Shown here one piece after another: positions 1 through 6,936 of a stretch of 8,736 nucleotides of DNA. This DNA is from Ghiorsea sp. (lineage in GTDB: Bacteria; Pseudomonadota; Zetaproteobacteria; Mariprofundales; Mariprofundaceae). The stretch lies in assembly GCA_027019685.1 (NCBI GenBank), contig JALUWH010000220.1:1-8736 (forward strand), given 5' to 3'. Numbering within the stretch: the first letter of the stretch is position 1; each line of letters starts with the position of its first letter. The notes under the pieces were generated by a model. The model made no database searches, was not told the DNA's origin, and saw only the letters and a program-made list of their open reading frames with translations. The position numbers and the translations under genes were made by a program.

Positions 1-77
1 CCATACAAGATGTTTGTGATGATAAAAATTATATAGATACATTAAAGGCAGTCGAAAAAACTTTGATGCAGCACTAG
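1..77 (+). CDS. 3' end of an unidentified gene (partial)
   Basis: One reading frame is open from the window edge to a TAG at 75-77. It gives about 24 residues ending YIDTLKAVEKTLMQH, which look like a charged, probably helical C-terminus. The other two + frames are closed by stops (TGA at 17-19, TAG at 34-36). Only nine bases separate this stop from the ATG of the cysteine desulfurase, so the two genes are probably co-transcribed and perhaps translationally coupled. Too little remains to name a family. An Rrf2/IscR-type regulator is a common neighbour of cysteine desulfurases, but nothing visible in the tail supports that identity. Confidence 0.55.
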   Translation, partial: IQDVCDDKNYIDTLKAVEKTLMQH

Positions 78-86
78 GGTGCGCGC

Positions 87-1232
87 ATGACACTTCAAAA
101 CAAACACATTTACCTTGATTATAATGCGACATGTCCGCAGTTGCCCCAAGTAACAGCCGCCATGCAGGATGTTGTGGAAACAGCGTTTGGCAACCCATCC
201 AGCCTACACTGGGCAGGGCGTAATGCACGACGTAAGTTGGATGATGCACGAGATACGATTGCGAACTATTTTGGGGTAGATGCGGGTAGTGTTGTTTTTA
301 CGTCAGGTGGTACAGAGTCTAATAATATGGTGATTCAGGGTATGATTGCAGGCTCAGTGTCTGGGCATATTGTATTATCTGCCATTGAACATCCTGCCGT
401 GTTGCAAGCTGTTGAGCAGTGGTGCAAACGTTATCCTGATTGGTCGTTTACCTTGGTAAAACCTGATAAAGGTGGACGCATTGATACCGAAGTTTTTATG
501 GCGGCATGTCAGGATGATACAAAGCTGGCGTGTTTGATGTGGGTGAACAATGAAACGGGTGTGACTCAGCCCGTGTTTGAAGTGAGTAAAGCGTGCCGTG
601 AGCGAGGCATTTCGTTTTTTGTTGATGCAGTACAAGCTTTGGGTAAATTTGAAATCAATCTACAACAATTGGATGCTGACTTTGTTAGTTTTTCAGCACA
701 TAAAATTGGTGGCCCTCGTGGTGTGGGGGCGTTGGTGATGCGCCGAGGTGTGTCGCTAGAATCCTTGATGATAGGGGGTGGACAAGAGCGGGGCCGCCGT
801 TCAGGAACTGAAAATGTTGTTGGAGTTTATGGCTTTGCAACAGCACTTGGCTTGCAGGACTATACACCGATTCAAAGTTTGCGTGATATGTTTGAAAGCA
901 AGTTGCTTGCGGCGTTACCCGATGTTTGTATTTTTGGGCAAGTGCATCTGCGTACGGCAAATACCAGTATGTTTTGTGTGCCAGGGCTTGAGGGTGAAAC
1001 ATTGCTTATGCAAATGGACTTGATGGGTTTTGCTGTGGCATCAGGTTCTGCTTGTTCATCAGGTAAACGTGAGCCATCACATGTATTGCTAGCCATGGGT
1101 TTGCCCGAACAGCAGGCGAGAAGTAGTCTGCGTGTGAGTTTTGGTTTGGAGCATGATGAAGCAACTGTGGATGCTTTAATCACAGCTTTGTGTAAAATAA
1201 AAGCAAGATTACGTCGAATGAGTGGGTGTTGA
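87..1232 (+). CDS. cysteine desulfurase, group I (NifS/IscS-like)
   Basis: A pyridoxal-phosphate enzyme of 381 residues. The family converts L-cysteine to L-alanine and passes the sulfur as a persulfide to Fe-S cluster scaffolds or to tRNA thiolation proteins in the cytoplasm. Visible marks, in order, are LDYNAT at 10-15, the cofactor phosphate-binding SGGTESNN at 73-80, His102 in EHP, VNNETG at 153-158, Asp180 facing the pyridine nitrogen (FFVDAVQALG), the Schiff-base Lys206 in SFSAHKIGGPRG, GGQERGRRSGTEN at 231-243, and the persulfide Cys323 in ASGSACSSG. The extended SACSSG loop places it in group I (IscS/NifS) rather than SufS. It is slightly shorter than E. coli IscS (404). The ATG follows a modest AGGG at 76-79 that overlaps the upstream stop. 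No scaffold gene (iscU/nifU) lies downstream, so IscS and NifS cannot be separated. The last residue is a Cys. The family assignment is very secure; the in vivo partner is unknown. Confidence 0.95.
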   Translation: MTLQNKHIYLDYNATCPQLPQVTAAMQDVVETAFGNPSSLHWAGRNARRKLDDARDTIANYFGVDAGSVVFTSGGTESNNMVIQGMIAGSVSGHIVLSAIEHPAVLQAVEQWCKRYPDWSFTLVKPDKGGRIDTEVFMAACQDDTKLACLMWVNNETGVTQPVFEVSKACRERGISFFVDAVQALGKFEINLQQLDADFVSFSAHKIGGPRGVGALVMRRGVSLESLMIGGGQERGRRSGTENVVGVYGFATALGLQDYTPIQSLRDMFESKLLAALPDVCIFGQVHLRTANTSMFCVPGLEGETLLMQMDLMGFAVASGSACSSGKREPSHVLLAMGLPEQQARSSLRVSFGLEHDEATVDALITALCKIKARLRRMSGC

Positions 1233-1318
1233 TATATGCCCTTTTAAGTGCGTAATAAGCTGTTTTTACAGCGAAAACTTGAAGAAAAGGGGATGAGCAG
1301 CTACGTTAAGCTTTGCAA

Positions 1319-1345
1319 TAGCGTGATTTTACACTGCTAGGAGGG
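1319..1345 (+). promoter_or_regulatory. hairpin plus consensus Shine-Dalgarno setting the TTG start of the cyclase
   Basis: AGGAGGG at 1339-1345 matches the anti-Shine-Dalgarno almost perfectly and sits five bases before TTG at 1350, so TTG is chosen over the next in-frame ATG at 1401, which would remove the residues leading into the first membrane segment. Directly before it, TAGCGTG (1319-1325) can pair with CAC-GCTA (1332-1339, T1335 bulged) around a six-base loop, and the final A of the stem is the first base of the Shine-Dalgarno. The ribosome-binding site is certain to the eye. A regulatory role for the hairpin is inference. Confidence 0.7.
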
Positions 1346-1349
1346 CTTC

Positions 1350-3611
1350 TTGCTTCAGGCCATTACGAAATTTATTGAGCAATATGCGAAGTGGCTGGGT
1401 ATGCCGCTGGTTGTGCTGATGTCATGCATTGCTCTTTCTCTGATTATCATTAAACCAAGTGCCTTAGAACAATTTGAAATGAAATCTTTGGATTTTCGTT
1501 TTCAAGCTAGGGGGCCTATACCTGCTGACCCTAGAGTTGCTATTATTGCGGTGGATGACAATTCACTTGCCGAAGTGGGTCGTTGGCCGTGGTCGCGTGA
1601 TATTATTGCGCAAATGGTTGATAAAGCTATAGGAAAGTATGGCGTAAAAGCATTAGGTTTTGATATTGTGTTCTCAGAAGAACAGGTGAATAAGGTAGAT
1701 GAAGCCATACGAGTTTTACGTACGGCAGTAGCAGATGATCCTTATACCTTGAATAATTTAGCATGGTTAAAGCAGCATCGTCAGTGGGGTGATGTGGATG
1801 CTGAACTTGAAGCTGTGATTAAGAAATATAAAGATAAGTTGGTGCCAGGTTATTTTTTCTATCCGCAAGGTGCAGATGTGCCCGAGTTGGTCTTAAAACA
1901 AATGCCTGCCGAAGTTGAGTTAATGCAGTCGTTAGCAATGACATCAAGGTTTACCAAAGAAGCGATGTTGGGCATGCCGCATATTGCAGGTATTGAAGGG
2001 AATTTGCCGCGTATTACGCAGGCAGCAGATGCAATTGGATTTTTTAATTTCTTCCCTGATTCTGATGGTACGGTGCGCCGTATTCCATTAATGGCTGAAA
2101 TGGATGGCTTTGTGTACCCCAGTATGGCGATGCAAACTTTGCGTATGTATTTGGATTGGCCAGATATGGCGGTTGTTGTGGGAGAGGCTGGTGTAGAAGA
2201 AGTGCATTTAGGACCATTGTCTATGCAGACGGATGAGCGTGGTAACATGTTGCTTAATCACTATGGACCAGGGCGAACATTTAAACATATTTCAGCAGCA
2301 GATATTTTATATGATCGCTTAAAAGGCGATGAGCTTAGAGATAAAATTGTTATTTTTGGTGTGACAGCCATTGGTGTTTACGATTATCGCCCCACACCAT
2401 TTGATTCGGTGTTTCCTGGGGTAGAAGGGCATGCGGTTGCGATTGCGAATATTTTGAATGGTGAAGAGTTACGTAGACCAGCTTCAGTAGAAGTCTTGGA
2501 GTTATTAGCTGTTTTATTATTGAGTATGTTGGCGGGTTATTTGGTATACCGCCGCCCTCCTTTGGTGCAAGGGGTGAGCATTATAGGTATTCCGCTGTTG
2601 ATTATGGGCTTCTCGCAATGGATGTTTACAGCACAAAATATTTGGATTCAAGAAACCTACCTTATTGTAGGCGTGCTGTTGGCAACATTACCCACCGCAT
2701 TGTTTGGTTATATTATCGAATCGAGAAAACGCGCTTTTATCCATGATGCCTTTTCACATTATTTAGCACCTTCTGTGGTGGAGAACTTGGCAAAAAATCC
2801 TGATGCTTTGAAGTTGGGTGGTGAAGAAAAACATTTAACCGCCTTTTTCTCAGATATTGCTTCATTTTCAACTTTTTCCGAGAAGTTAACACCATCAGAG
2901 TTGGTTGCGTTTTTAAATCGTTATCTCACTGCTATGAGTGATATTCTTTTGGCGCAGAAAGGAACCATCGATAAATATGAAGGTGATGCCATTATTTCAT
3001 TTTTTGGAGCGCCCATTGATCTTGAAGATCATGCCGTGCGTTGTGTTGTTGCTGCTTTGGAGCAACAAAAGAAGCTGTTTCTGTTGCGTGAGGAGTGGAA
3101 AGAAGAAGGTTTGCCAGAAGTGCATGTGCGTATTGGTATTAATTCAGGGCCTATGGTTGTGGGAAATATGGGAACACAATCGAGCATGAATTATACAATT
3201 ATGGGCGATCATGTGAACTTAGCAGCGCGACTTGAGGGTGTATGTAAAGTTTACCGTGTCCCCATTTTAATGAGTAAAGATACGTATGTATTGGTGCGCA
3301 ATGAAGTGTCCGCACGTTTTGTTGATAGGGTGCGCGTGGTTGGTCGCTCTCAACCTGTGGACTTGTATCAACCCATTGGTGTACGAAGCGAGGTTACTCA
3401 AACGCAAATCCAAGAAAGCAGAGCTTATGAGCAAGCTTGGAGCTTGATGATGAATGATCAATATGAGGATGCATTACAGGCTATGACTATTTTGTATGTA
3501 GAAAATCCTGAGTGTGGGCTTTATGAAGTTATGGTGAATCGCTTGAAGATGTATACACAAACACCACCACCTAATGATTGGGCAGGTGTATTCAACTTAA
3601 AAAGTAAATAG
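1350..3611 (+). CDS. CHASE2-domain membrane adenylate cyclase (class III)
   Basis: A 753-residue receptor-type cyclase predicted to make cAMP from ATP. A membrane helix at about 18-34 is followed by a CHASE2 sensor domain (about 40-375) with family-style stretches such as VAIIAVDDNSL, RWPWSRD, GFDIVFSE, FFPDSDGTVRRIPL and PGVEGHA. Three more hydrophobic helices follow (about 384-400, 405-425, 435-456), putting CHASE2 outside the cytoplasm and the catalytic domain inside. The cyclase domain (about 494-675) has metal-binding Asp502 (FFSDIASFS) and Asp546 (KYEGDAIISFFGAP), adenine-selecting Lys542 and Asp620 (TIMGDHVN), and transition-state Asn623 and Arg627 (NLAARLEG). All catalytic positions are intact, and the Lys/Asp pair favours ATP over GTP. 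The tail (about 690-735) is helical and TPR-like. The ligand of CHASE2 is not known. The start is TTG behind AGGAGG. No clear promoter or terminator is seen in the 117-base gap upstream, so read-through from the desulfurase is possible. Confidence 0.93.
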   Translation: MLQAITKFIEQYAKWLGMPLVVLMSCIALSLIIIKPSALEQFEMKSLDFRFQARGPIPADPRVAIIAVDDNSLAEVGRWPWSRDIIAQMVDKAIGKYGVKALGFDIVFSEEQVNKVDEAIRVLRTAVADDPYTLNNLAWLKQHRQWGDVDAELEAVIKKYKDKLVPGYFFYPQGADVPELVLKQMPAEVELMQSLAMTSRFTKEAMLGMPHIAGIEGNLPRITQAADAIGFFNFFPDSDGTVRRIPLMAEMDGFVYPSMAMQTLRMYLDWPDMAVVVGEAGVEEVHLGPLSMQTDERGNMLLNHYGPGRTFKHISAADILYDRLKGDELRDKIVIFGVTAIGVYDYRPTPFDSVFPGVEGHAVAIANILNGEELRRPASVEVLELLAVLLLSMLAGYLVYRRPPLVQGVSIIGIPLLIMGFSQWMFTAQNIWIQETYLIVGVLLATLPTALFGYIIESRKRAFIHDAFSHYLAPSVVENLAKNPDALKLGGEEKHLTAFFSDIASFSTFSEKLTPSELVAFLNRYLTAMSDILLAQKGTIDKYEGDAIISFFGAPIDLEDHAVRCVVAALEQQKKLFLLREEWKEEGLPEVHVRIGINSGPMVVGNMGTQSSMNYTIMGDHVNLAARLEGVCKVYRVPILMSKDTYVLVRNEVSARFVDRVRVVGRSQPVDLYQPIGVRSEVTQTQIQESRAYEQAWSLMMNDQYEDALQAMTILYVENPECGLYEVMVNRLKMYTQTPPPNDWAGVFNLKSK

Positions 3612-3626
3612 CGTATGAAGTAGTAC

Positions 3627-3661
3627 TTGCCTTGTTGCAAGGTCTTTATACAATGCGCAGC
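3627..3661 (+). promoter_or_regulatory. possible sigma-70 promoter for tRNA-Val/thrS
   Basis: TTGCCT (3627-3632), a 16-base spacer and TACAAT (3649-3654, five of six consensus bases) could form a promoter starting near 3661, about 27 bases before the tRNA. The bases after the -10 are GCGCAG, a GC-rich discriminator of the type linked to stringent control of stable-RNA promoters. The same stretch also contains a small hairpin, CCTTG-TTG-CAAGG (3630-3642), followed by TCTTT, which could instead be a weak terminator of the cyclase gene. Assigned by eye only. Confidence 0.4.
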
Positions 3662-3687
3662 CCTTACGAATAGTAGGGTATTGATGC

Positions 3688-3762
3688 AGGCTCGTAGCTC
3701 AGGGGTAGAGCACCACCTTGACATGGTGGGGGTCGGCGGTTCGAAACCGCCCGAGCCTACCA
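3688..3762 (+). tRNA. tRNA-Val (anticodon GAC)
   Basis: A full cloverleaf can be drawn. The acceptor stem is AGGCTCG (3688-3694) with CGAGCCT (3752-3758). The D stem is GCTC/GAGC with loop AGGGGTA, and the anticodon stem is CCACC (3713-3717) with GGTGG (3725-3729) around loop TTGACAT. The variable loop has five bases (3730-3734), and the T stem GGCGG/CCGCC encloses TTCGAAA. The discriminator is A3759, and CCA is encoded at 3760-3762. The anticodon GAC (3720-3722) reads GUC and GUU, hence valine. The gene ends 32 bases before thrS with no strong terminator between, only TTTTT after CCA, so the tRNA is probably cut from a transcript shared with thrS. All stems pair fully. Confidence 0.95.
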
Positions 3763-3776
3763 TTTTTGTATAACGC

Positions 3777-3782
3777 AAGGAG
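3777..3782 (+). promoter_or_regulatory. thrS ribosome-binding site
   Basis: AAGGAG lies 12 bases before the thrS ATG, longer than the usual five to nine. The intervening AGAG at 3784-3787 is a weaker alternative. No structure resembling a threonine tRNA anticodon arm, as in the E. coli thrS operator, is evident in the 32-base leader. Confidence 0.6.
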
Positions 3783-3794
3783 TAGAGCTTTATC

Positions 3795-5699
3795 ATGAAT
3801 ATCCAACTGCCAGATGGCTCTACACGAACCCTAAATGATGGTGCAACGGCTTTTGATTTAGCCAAAGATATTGGTGAAGGTTTGGCTCGAGCGGTGATTG
3901 CTGCCAAAGTAAACGATGAGGTGGTGGATTTATCCCATGCTTTATCTGATGGCGATAAAGTTGCCCTGATTACTGAAAAATCCGACGAAGCTTTAGATAT
4001 TATTCGCCATTCAACTGCGCATTTGCTGGCGATGGCTGTGCAGGAAGTGTTTCCTGCTGCGCAAGTGACCATTGGCCCTGTGATTGAAGATGGTTTTTAT
4101 TATGATTTTGCTTTTGAGCGCGCATTTACGCCTGAAGATTTAACAACCATTGAAAAGAAAATGAAAGAAATCGCCAAGCGTAAACTGCCCATTGTGCGTG
4201 AAATTTGGGCGCGTGATGATGCGATTCAACATTTTGAAAATATTGGCGAAAAATATAAAGCTTTGTTGATTGGTCGCATTCCTGAAGGTGAAGAAGTAAG
4301 CCTGTATAAACAAGGCGAATGGTCTGACCTTTGCCGTGGTCCGCATGTACCTAACACATCCAAATTGAAACACTTTAAATTGATGAAGGTGTCTGGTGCA
4401 TACTGGGAAGGCAATGCTGAAAACGAGCAGCTTCACCGTATTTATGGCACAGCTTGGGCAAGCAAAGATGATTTAAAAGCTTATTTACACCGTTTGGAAG
4501 AAGCTGAAAAGCGTGACCATAGGAAACTCGCCAAAACTTTAGACTTGTTCCACTTACAAGAAGAAGCTCCGGGCATGATTTTTTGGCACCCCAAGGGTTG
4601 GGCTGTGTGGCAAGTCGTTGAAAACGAAATCCGCAGTATTATGCAGGACAATGGCTACCAAGAAATTAAAACGCCACAAGTGGTTGACCGCAAACTTTGG
4701 GAAAAGTCTGGGCATTGGGAAAAATTCCGCGAGGATATGTTTACCACCAGCACGGAAAATCGTGAGTATGCAATTAAACCCATGAACTGCCCGTGTCATA
4801 TTCAGGTATTTAATCAAAATCTACATTCATACCGTGATTTGCCACTGCGTTTGGCTGAGTTTGGCTCATGTCACCGCAACGAACCATCAGGTACATTGCA
4901 TGGTTTGATGCGTTTACGTAATTTTGTGCAGGATGATGCGCATATTTTCTGCGCTGAAGAGCAAATTCAAGATGAGGTTGGGGCATTTATCGACCTTGTT
5001 TATGAAACATATAAGAAGTTTGGCTTTGAAGAAGTGATTATCTTTTTGTCTGATCGCCCTGAAAAACGTGTGGGTACAGATGAACAGTGGGACAAGGCAG
5101 AATCTTCTTTGCATGAGGCATTGAAGTCTAAAGATATTGAATATGGTTTAAACCCTGGAGAAGGTGCGTTTTACGGGCCGAAGATTGAATTCTCTTTGAA
5201 AGACTGTTTGGGGCGTGTTTGGCAATGTGGTACCATTCAAGTGGACTTTTCTATGCCAGGTCGTCTTGATGCGGAATATATCGGTGCAGATGATAAGAAA
5301 CATGTGCCTGTGATGCTGCATAGAGCAATTTTGGGTTCATTAGAGCGTTTTATTGGCATCTTGATTGAAGAGCATGCGGGTAAATTCCCGTTTTGGCTTG
5401 CACCAACACAGGTTGTAGTGTGTAATATCTCCGATTCTCAGTCGGATTATGTTCAAGAAATCACTGAAAAAATGCAGGCTGCGGGCTTTAGAGTAGAATC
5501 GGACTTGCGTAATGAGAAAGTCGGCTATAAGGTGCGCGCCCACACTTTGCAGCGCGTACCATTCATTTTAGTGGTTGGTGAGCGTGAAAAAGAGGAAGGC
5601 ACTGTGTCTGTGCGTAATCGAGCTGGCGACAACTTGGGTACGAAAACAGTGGATGAATGGATTGTAGAGATGCAAAACATGACCAAACAGTACCTTTGA
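3795..5699 (+). CDS. thrS: threonine--tRNA ligase (ThrRS)
   Basis: A full-length class II synthetase (634 residues; E. coli 642) that charges tRNA-Thr in the cytoplasm. The order of domains is N-terminal TGS (1-60, MNIQLPDGS start), editing domain (about 62-225), catalytic core (about 243-530) and anticodon-binding domain (about 535-634). The editing site that removes mischarged serine has His72 and His76 (RHSTAHLLAM) plus Cys180 and His184 (DLCRGPH). The catalytic zinc ligands are Cys332, His383 and His509, matching E. coli Cys334, His385 and His511. Motif 2 is at about 351-378 (FGSCHRNEPSGTLHGLMR) and motif 3 is around HRAILGSLERFIGILIEE (509-526). One detail differs: NCPCH replaces the NCPGH I expect, giving an extra Cys334 two residues after a zinc ligand. 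It sits between tRNA-Val and infC, 45 bases before the infC start, as the head of the classical translation cluster. Confidence 0.98.
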   Translation: MNIQLPDGSTRTLNDGATAFDLAKDIGEGLARAVIAAKVNDEVVDLSHALSDGDKVALITEKSDEALDIIRHSTAHLLAMAVQEVFPAAQVTIGPVIEDGFYYDFAFERAFTPEDLTTIEKKMKEIAKRKLPIVREIWARDDAIQHFENIGEKYKALLIGRIPEGEEVSLYKQGEWSDLCRGPHVPNTSKLKHFKLMKVSGAYWEGNAENEQLHRIYGTAWASKDDLKAYLHRLEEAEKRDHRKLAKTLDLFHLQEEAPGMIFWHPKGWAVWQVVENEIRSIMQDNGYQEIKTPQVVDRKLWEKSGHWEKFREDMFTTSTENREYAIKPMNCPCHIQVFNQNLHSYRDLPLRLAEFGSCHRNEPSGTLHGLMRLRNFVQDDAHIFCAEEQIQDEVGAFIDLVYETYKKFGFEEVIIFLSDRPEKRVGTDEQWDKAESSLHEALKSKDIEYGLNPGEGAFYGPKIEFSLKDCLGRVWQCGTIQVDFSMPGRLDAEYIGADDKKHVPVMLHRAILGSLERFIGILIEEHAGKFPFWLAPTQVVVCNISDSQSDYVQEITEKMQAAGFRVESDLRNEKVGYKVRAHTLQRVPFILVVGEREKEEGTVSVRNRAGDNLGTKTVDEWIVEMQNMTKQYL

Positions 5700-5713
5700 G
5701 TGGGACGATAAAA

Positions 5714-5752
5714 ATGAACGAAGCAGCATTGGAAGGAGTTACTTATCGCTAA
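5714..5752 (+). CDS. possible 12-codon mini-ORF overlapping the infC start
   Basis: ATG at 5714 opens a frame reading MNEAALEGVTYR and stops with TAA at 5750-5752. It lies fully in the thrS-infC gap, runs through the infC Shine-Dalgarno (codons GAA, GGA, GTT) and ends just after the infC ATC codon at 5745, in a different frame. A weak GGGA (5702-5705) lies eight bases before its ATG. Translation of it would place a terminating ribosome on the infC start and could couple the genes. It may equally be chance, as a 12-codon ORF is not rare. Confidence 0.25.
   Translation: MNEAALEGVTYR
5733..5747 (+). promoter_or_regulatory. infC ribosome-binding site and rare ATC start codon
   Basis: AAGGAG (5733-5738) is followed after six bases by ATC (5745-5747), in frame with infC. 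The first later candidate, TTG at 5760, is 21 bases from the Shine-Dalgarno and would drop the basic first residues. An in-frame TGA at 5715-5717 closes the frame upstream, and no ATG or GTG occurs between. AUU/AUC/AUA starts are known for infC, because IF3 itself rejects non-canonical start codons and so limits its own synthesis. Confidence 0.85.
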
Positions 5753-6260
5753 GAAAGAATTGGCAGTCAACCATGATATTGAAGCCGCAGAGGTTCGTGT
5801 TATTGGTCATGATGGAGAGCAAATTGGCGTATTGAAACGTCATGAAGCGATTGTAAAAGCACAAGAAGTTGGTTTGGATTTGATTATGATGTCACCCAAT
5901 GCCAAACCTCCTGTTTGTAAAATCATGGATTATGGTAAGTACAAGTACGACCAAAGTAAAAAAGCCAATGAAGCGAAGAAGAAGCAACATGTGATTCAAG
6001 TGAAGGAAGTGAAGGTTCGCGCCACCACTGACCAGCATGATTTGGATGTAAAGCTTAGAAACGTGCGTAAGTTTTTATCAGAAGGTAACAAAGTTAAAGT
6101 GTCTTTGCGTTTTCGTGGTCGCGAAATGGCGTATACGGGGCAAGGACGTGAGCAATTGGAACATATTGCTGAAGAAGTAAAGGAATTGGGCAAACCTGAA
6201 AAAATGCCTAACATGGAAGGACGGCAAATGATTATGATCATTAATCCGTTGAAGAAATAG
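5745..6260 (+). CDS. infC: translation initiation factor IF-3
   Basis: With the ATC start the protein has 171 residues, beginning MAKKELAVNHDIEAAEVR, close to the family length (E. coli 180). IF-3 binds the 30S subunit, keeps it apart from 50S, and checks initiator tRNA and start-codon pairing. The N-domain (about 8-75) includes the family hallmark SPNAKPPVCKIMDYGKYKY (50-68). A lysine-rich linker helix follows (QSKKANEAKKKQ, 70-81), then the C-domain (about 82-171) with KVRATTDQHDLDVKLRNVRKFL and KVSLRFRGREM, ending INPLKK. It lies 45 bases after thrS and 13 before rpmI, in the usual order. Self-repression through the ATC codon is expected from family knowledge. Confidence 0.97.
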   Translation: MAKKELAVNHDIEAAEVRVIGHDGEQIGVLKRHEAIVKAQEVGLDLIMMSPNAKPPVCKIMDYGKYKYDQSKKANEAKKKQHVIQVKEVKVRATTDQHDLDVKLRNVRKFLSEGNKVKVSLRFRGREMAYTGQGREQLEHIAEEVKELGKPEKMPNMEGRQMIMIINPLKK

Positions 6261-6273
6261 AGGTTGGTACACA

Positions 6274-6471
6274 ATGCCTAAGATGAAAACACACAGTGGT
6301 GCTGCAAAACGTTTTTCTAAAACAGGAAGCGGCAAATGGAAGCGTAATAAAGCAAACGCTCAACACATTTTGACTAAAAAATCTCCGAAGCGTATTCGTG
6401 GATTCCGTGGTACAACTTTAGTTGCACCATCAGATGTTAAAGCTTTGAATCGTTTGATTCCCGGCGCATAA
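6274..6471 (+). CDS. rpmI: 50S ribosomal protein L35 (bL35)
   Basis: A 65-residue basic protein of the large ribosomal subunit, the normal family length. It starts with MPKMKTHSGAAKRFSKTGSGK and continues with the conserved HILTKKSPKRIRGFRG, closing with a DVKALNRLIPGA tail. Its weak Shine-Dalgarno AGAGG (6259-6263) overlaps the infC stop codon, so translation is likely coupled to infC. In E. coli, L20 represses rpmI and rplT by binding RNA that includes the infC-rpmI junction. The short 13-base gap here shows no obvious L20 mimic by eye. Confidence 0.97.
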   Translation: MPKMKTHSGAAKRFSKTGSGKWKRNKANAQHILTKKSPKRIRGFRGTTLVAPSDVKALNRLIPGA

Positions 6472-6492
6472 GTTAGTAGATAGGAGAAAGAT

Positions 6493-6849
6493 ATGCCTCG
6501 CGTAAAATCAGGTGTTCAGGCGCATGCTCGTCATAAGAAAGTTATTAAAGCTGCAAAAGGTTATTACGGTCGTCGTAAGAGCTGTTTCCGTGTAGCTACT
6601 CAAGCGGTAGATAAAGGTCGTCAATATGCGTACCGTGACCGTAAAGTTAAAAAACGTGATTTCCGCAGCTTGTGGATTGTCCGCATTAATGCGGCAGCAC
6701 GTTTGAATGGTTTAAGCTATTCACGTTTCATGTTTGGTTTAACCCAAGCAGGTATCACACTGGACCGTAAAGTTCTTGCTGATATCGCAGTTCGTGATGC
6801 AGAAGCGTTTACGCAACTTGCAGAAACGGCTAAAGCAAACATTCAATAA
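6493..6849 (+). CDS. rplT: 50S ribosomal protein L20 (bL20)
   Basis: A 118-residue protein that binds 23S rRNA early in 50S assembly and, in several bacteria, represses its own operon. The length equals that of most homologues. The basic N-terminal extension MPRVKSGVQAHARHKKVIK leads into AAKGYYGRRKSCFRVATQAV, then YRDRKVKKRDFRSLWIVRIN and the globular LNGLSYSRFMFGL / LDRKVLADIA region. A good Shine-Dalgarno AGGAG (6482-6486) sits six bases before ATG, 21 bases after rpmI. The gene is followed 35 bases later by a strong intrinsic terminator, which marks the end of the thrS-infC-rpmI-rplT unit. Confidence 0.98.
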   Translation: MPRVKSGVQAHARHKKVIKAAKGYYGRRKSCFRVATQAVDKGRQYAYRDRKVKKRDFRSLWIVRINAAARLNGLSYSRFMFGLTQAGITLDRKVLADIAVRDAEAFTQLAETAKANIQ

Positions 6850-6855
6850 ATATTC

Positions 6856-6869
6856 CCGACAGATGTCGG
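6856..6869 (+). other. small hairpin after rplT
   Basis: CCGAC (6856-6860) and GTCGG (6865-6869) pair around AGAT. ATAT on both sides (6850-6853, 6870-6873) could extend the stem across a two-base bulge. It has no T-run, so it is not a terminator by itself. It may protect the mRNA 3' end or be incidental. Confidence 0.3.
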
Positions 6870-6883
6870 ATATTCGATTGAAG

Positions 6884-6915
6884 AATGGCAGGGCTGTAAT
6901 GGCTCTGCCATTTTT
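6884..6915 (+). terminator. strong Rho-independent terminator after rplT
   Basis: An 11-bp stem, AATGGCAGGGC (6884-6894) with GCTCTGCCATT (6902-6912), contains one G-T wobble and a seven-base loop. It runs straight into TTTTT (6911-6915). This ends the translation operon and separates it from the downstream insert and pheS. Confidence 0.9.
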
Positions 6916-6936
6916 GTTTGTGTAAAAGCTTTGAAC

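Noticed and set aside
1259..1272. GCTGT-TTTT-ACAGC as terminator of the cysteine desulfurase
   Set aside because: The stem has only five pairs and no T-run follows; the downstream bases are GAAAACTT.
3521..4072. Minus-strand frame of 183 codons across the tRNA and thrS start
   Set aside because: It runs antisense through a tRNA and a certain thrS gene. The protein is low-complexity and shows no family motif.
5760..5762. TTG as the infC start codon
   Set aside because: It is 21 bases from the only Shine-Dalgarno, whereas ATC at 5745 is at ideal spacing and completes the N-terminus.
6250..6280. L20-binding pseudoknot at the infC-rpmI junction
   Set aside because: No tRNA-like or 23S-mimic structure could be seen by eye in the short gap. 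Long-range pairing inside infC cannot be excluded without folding.
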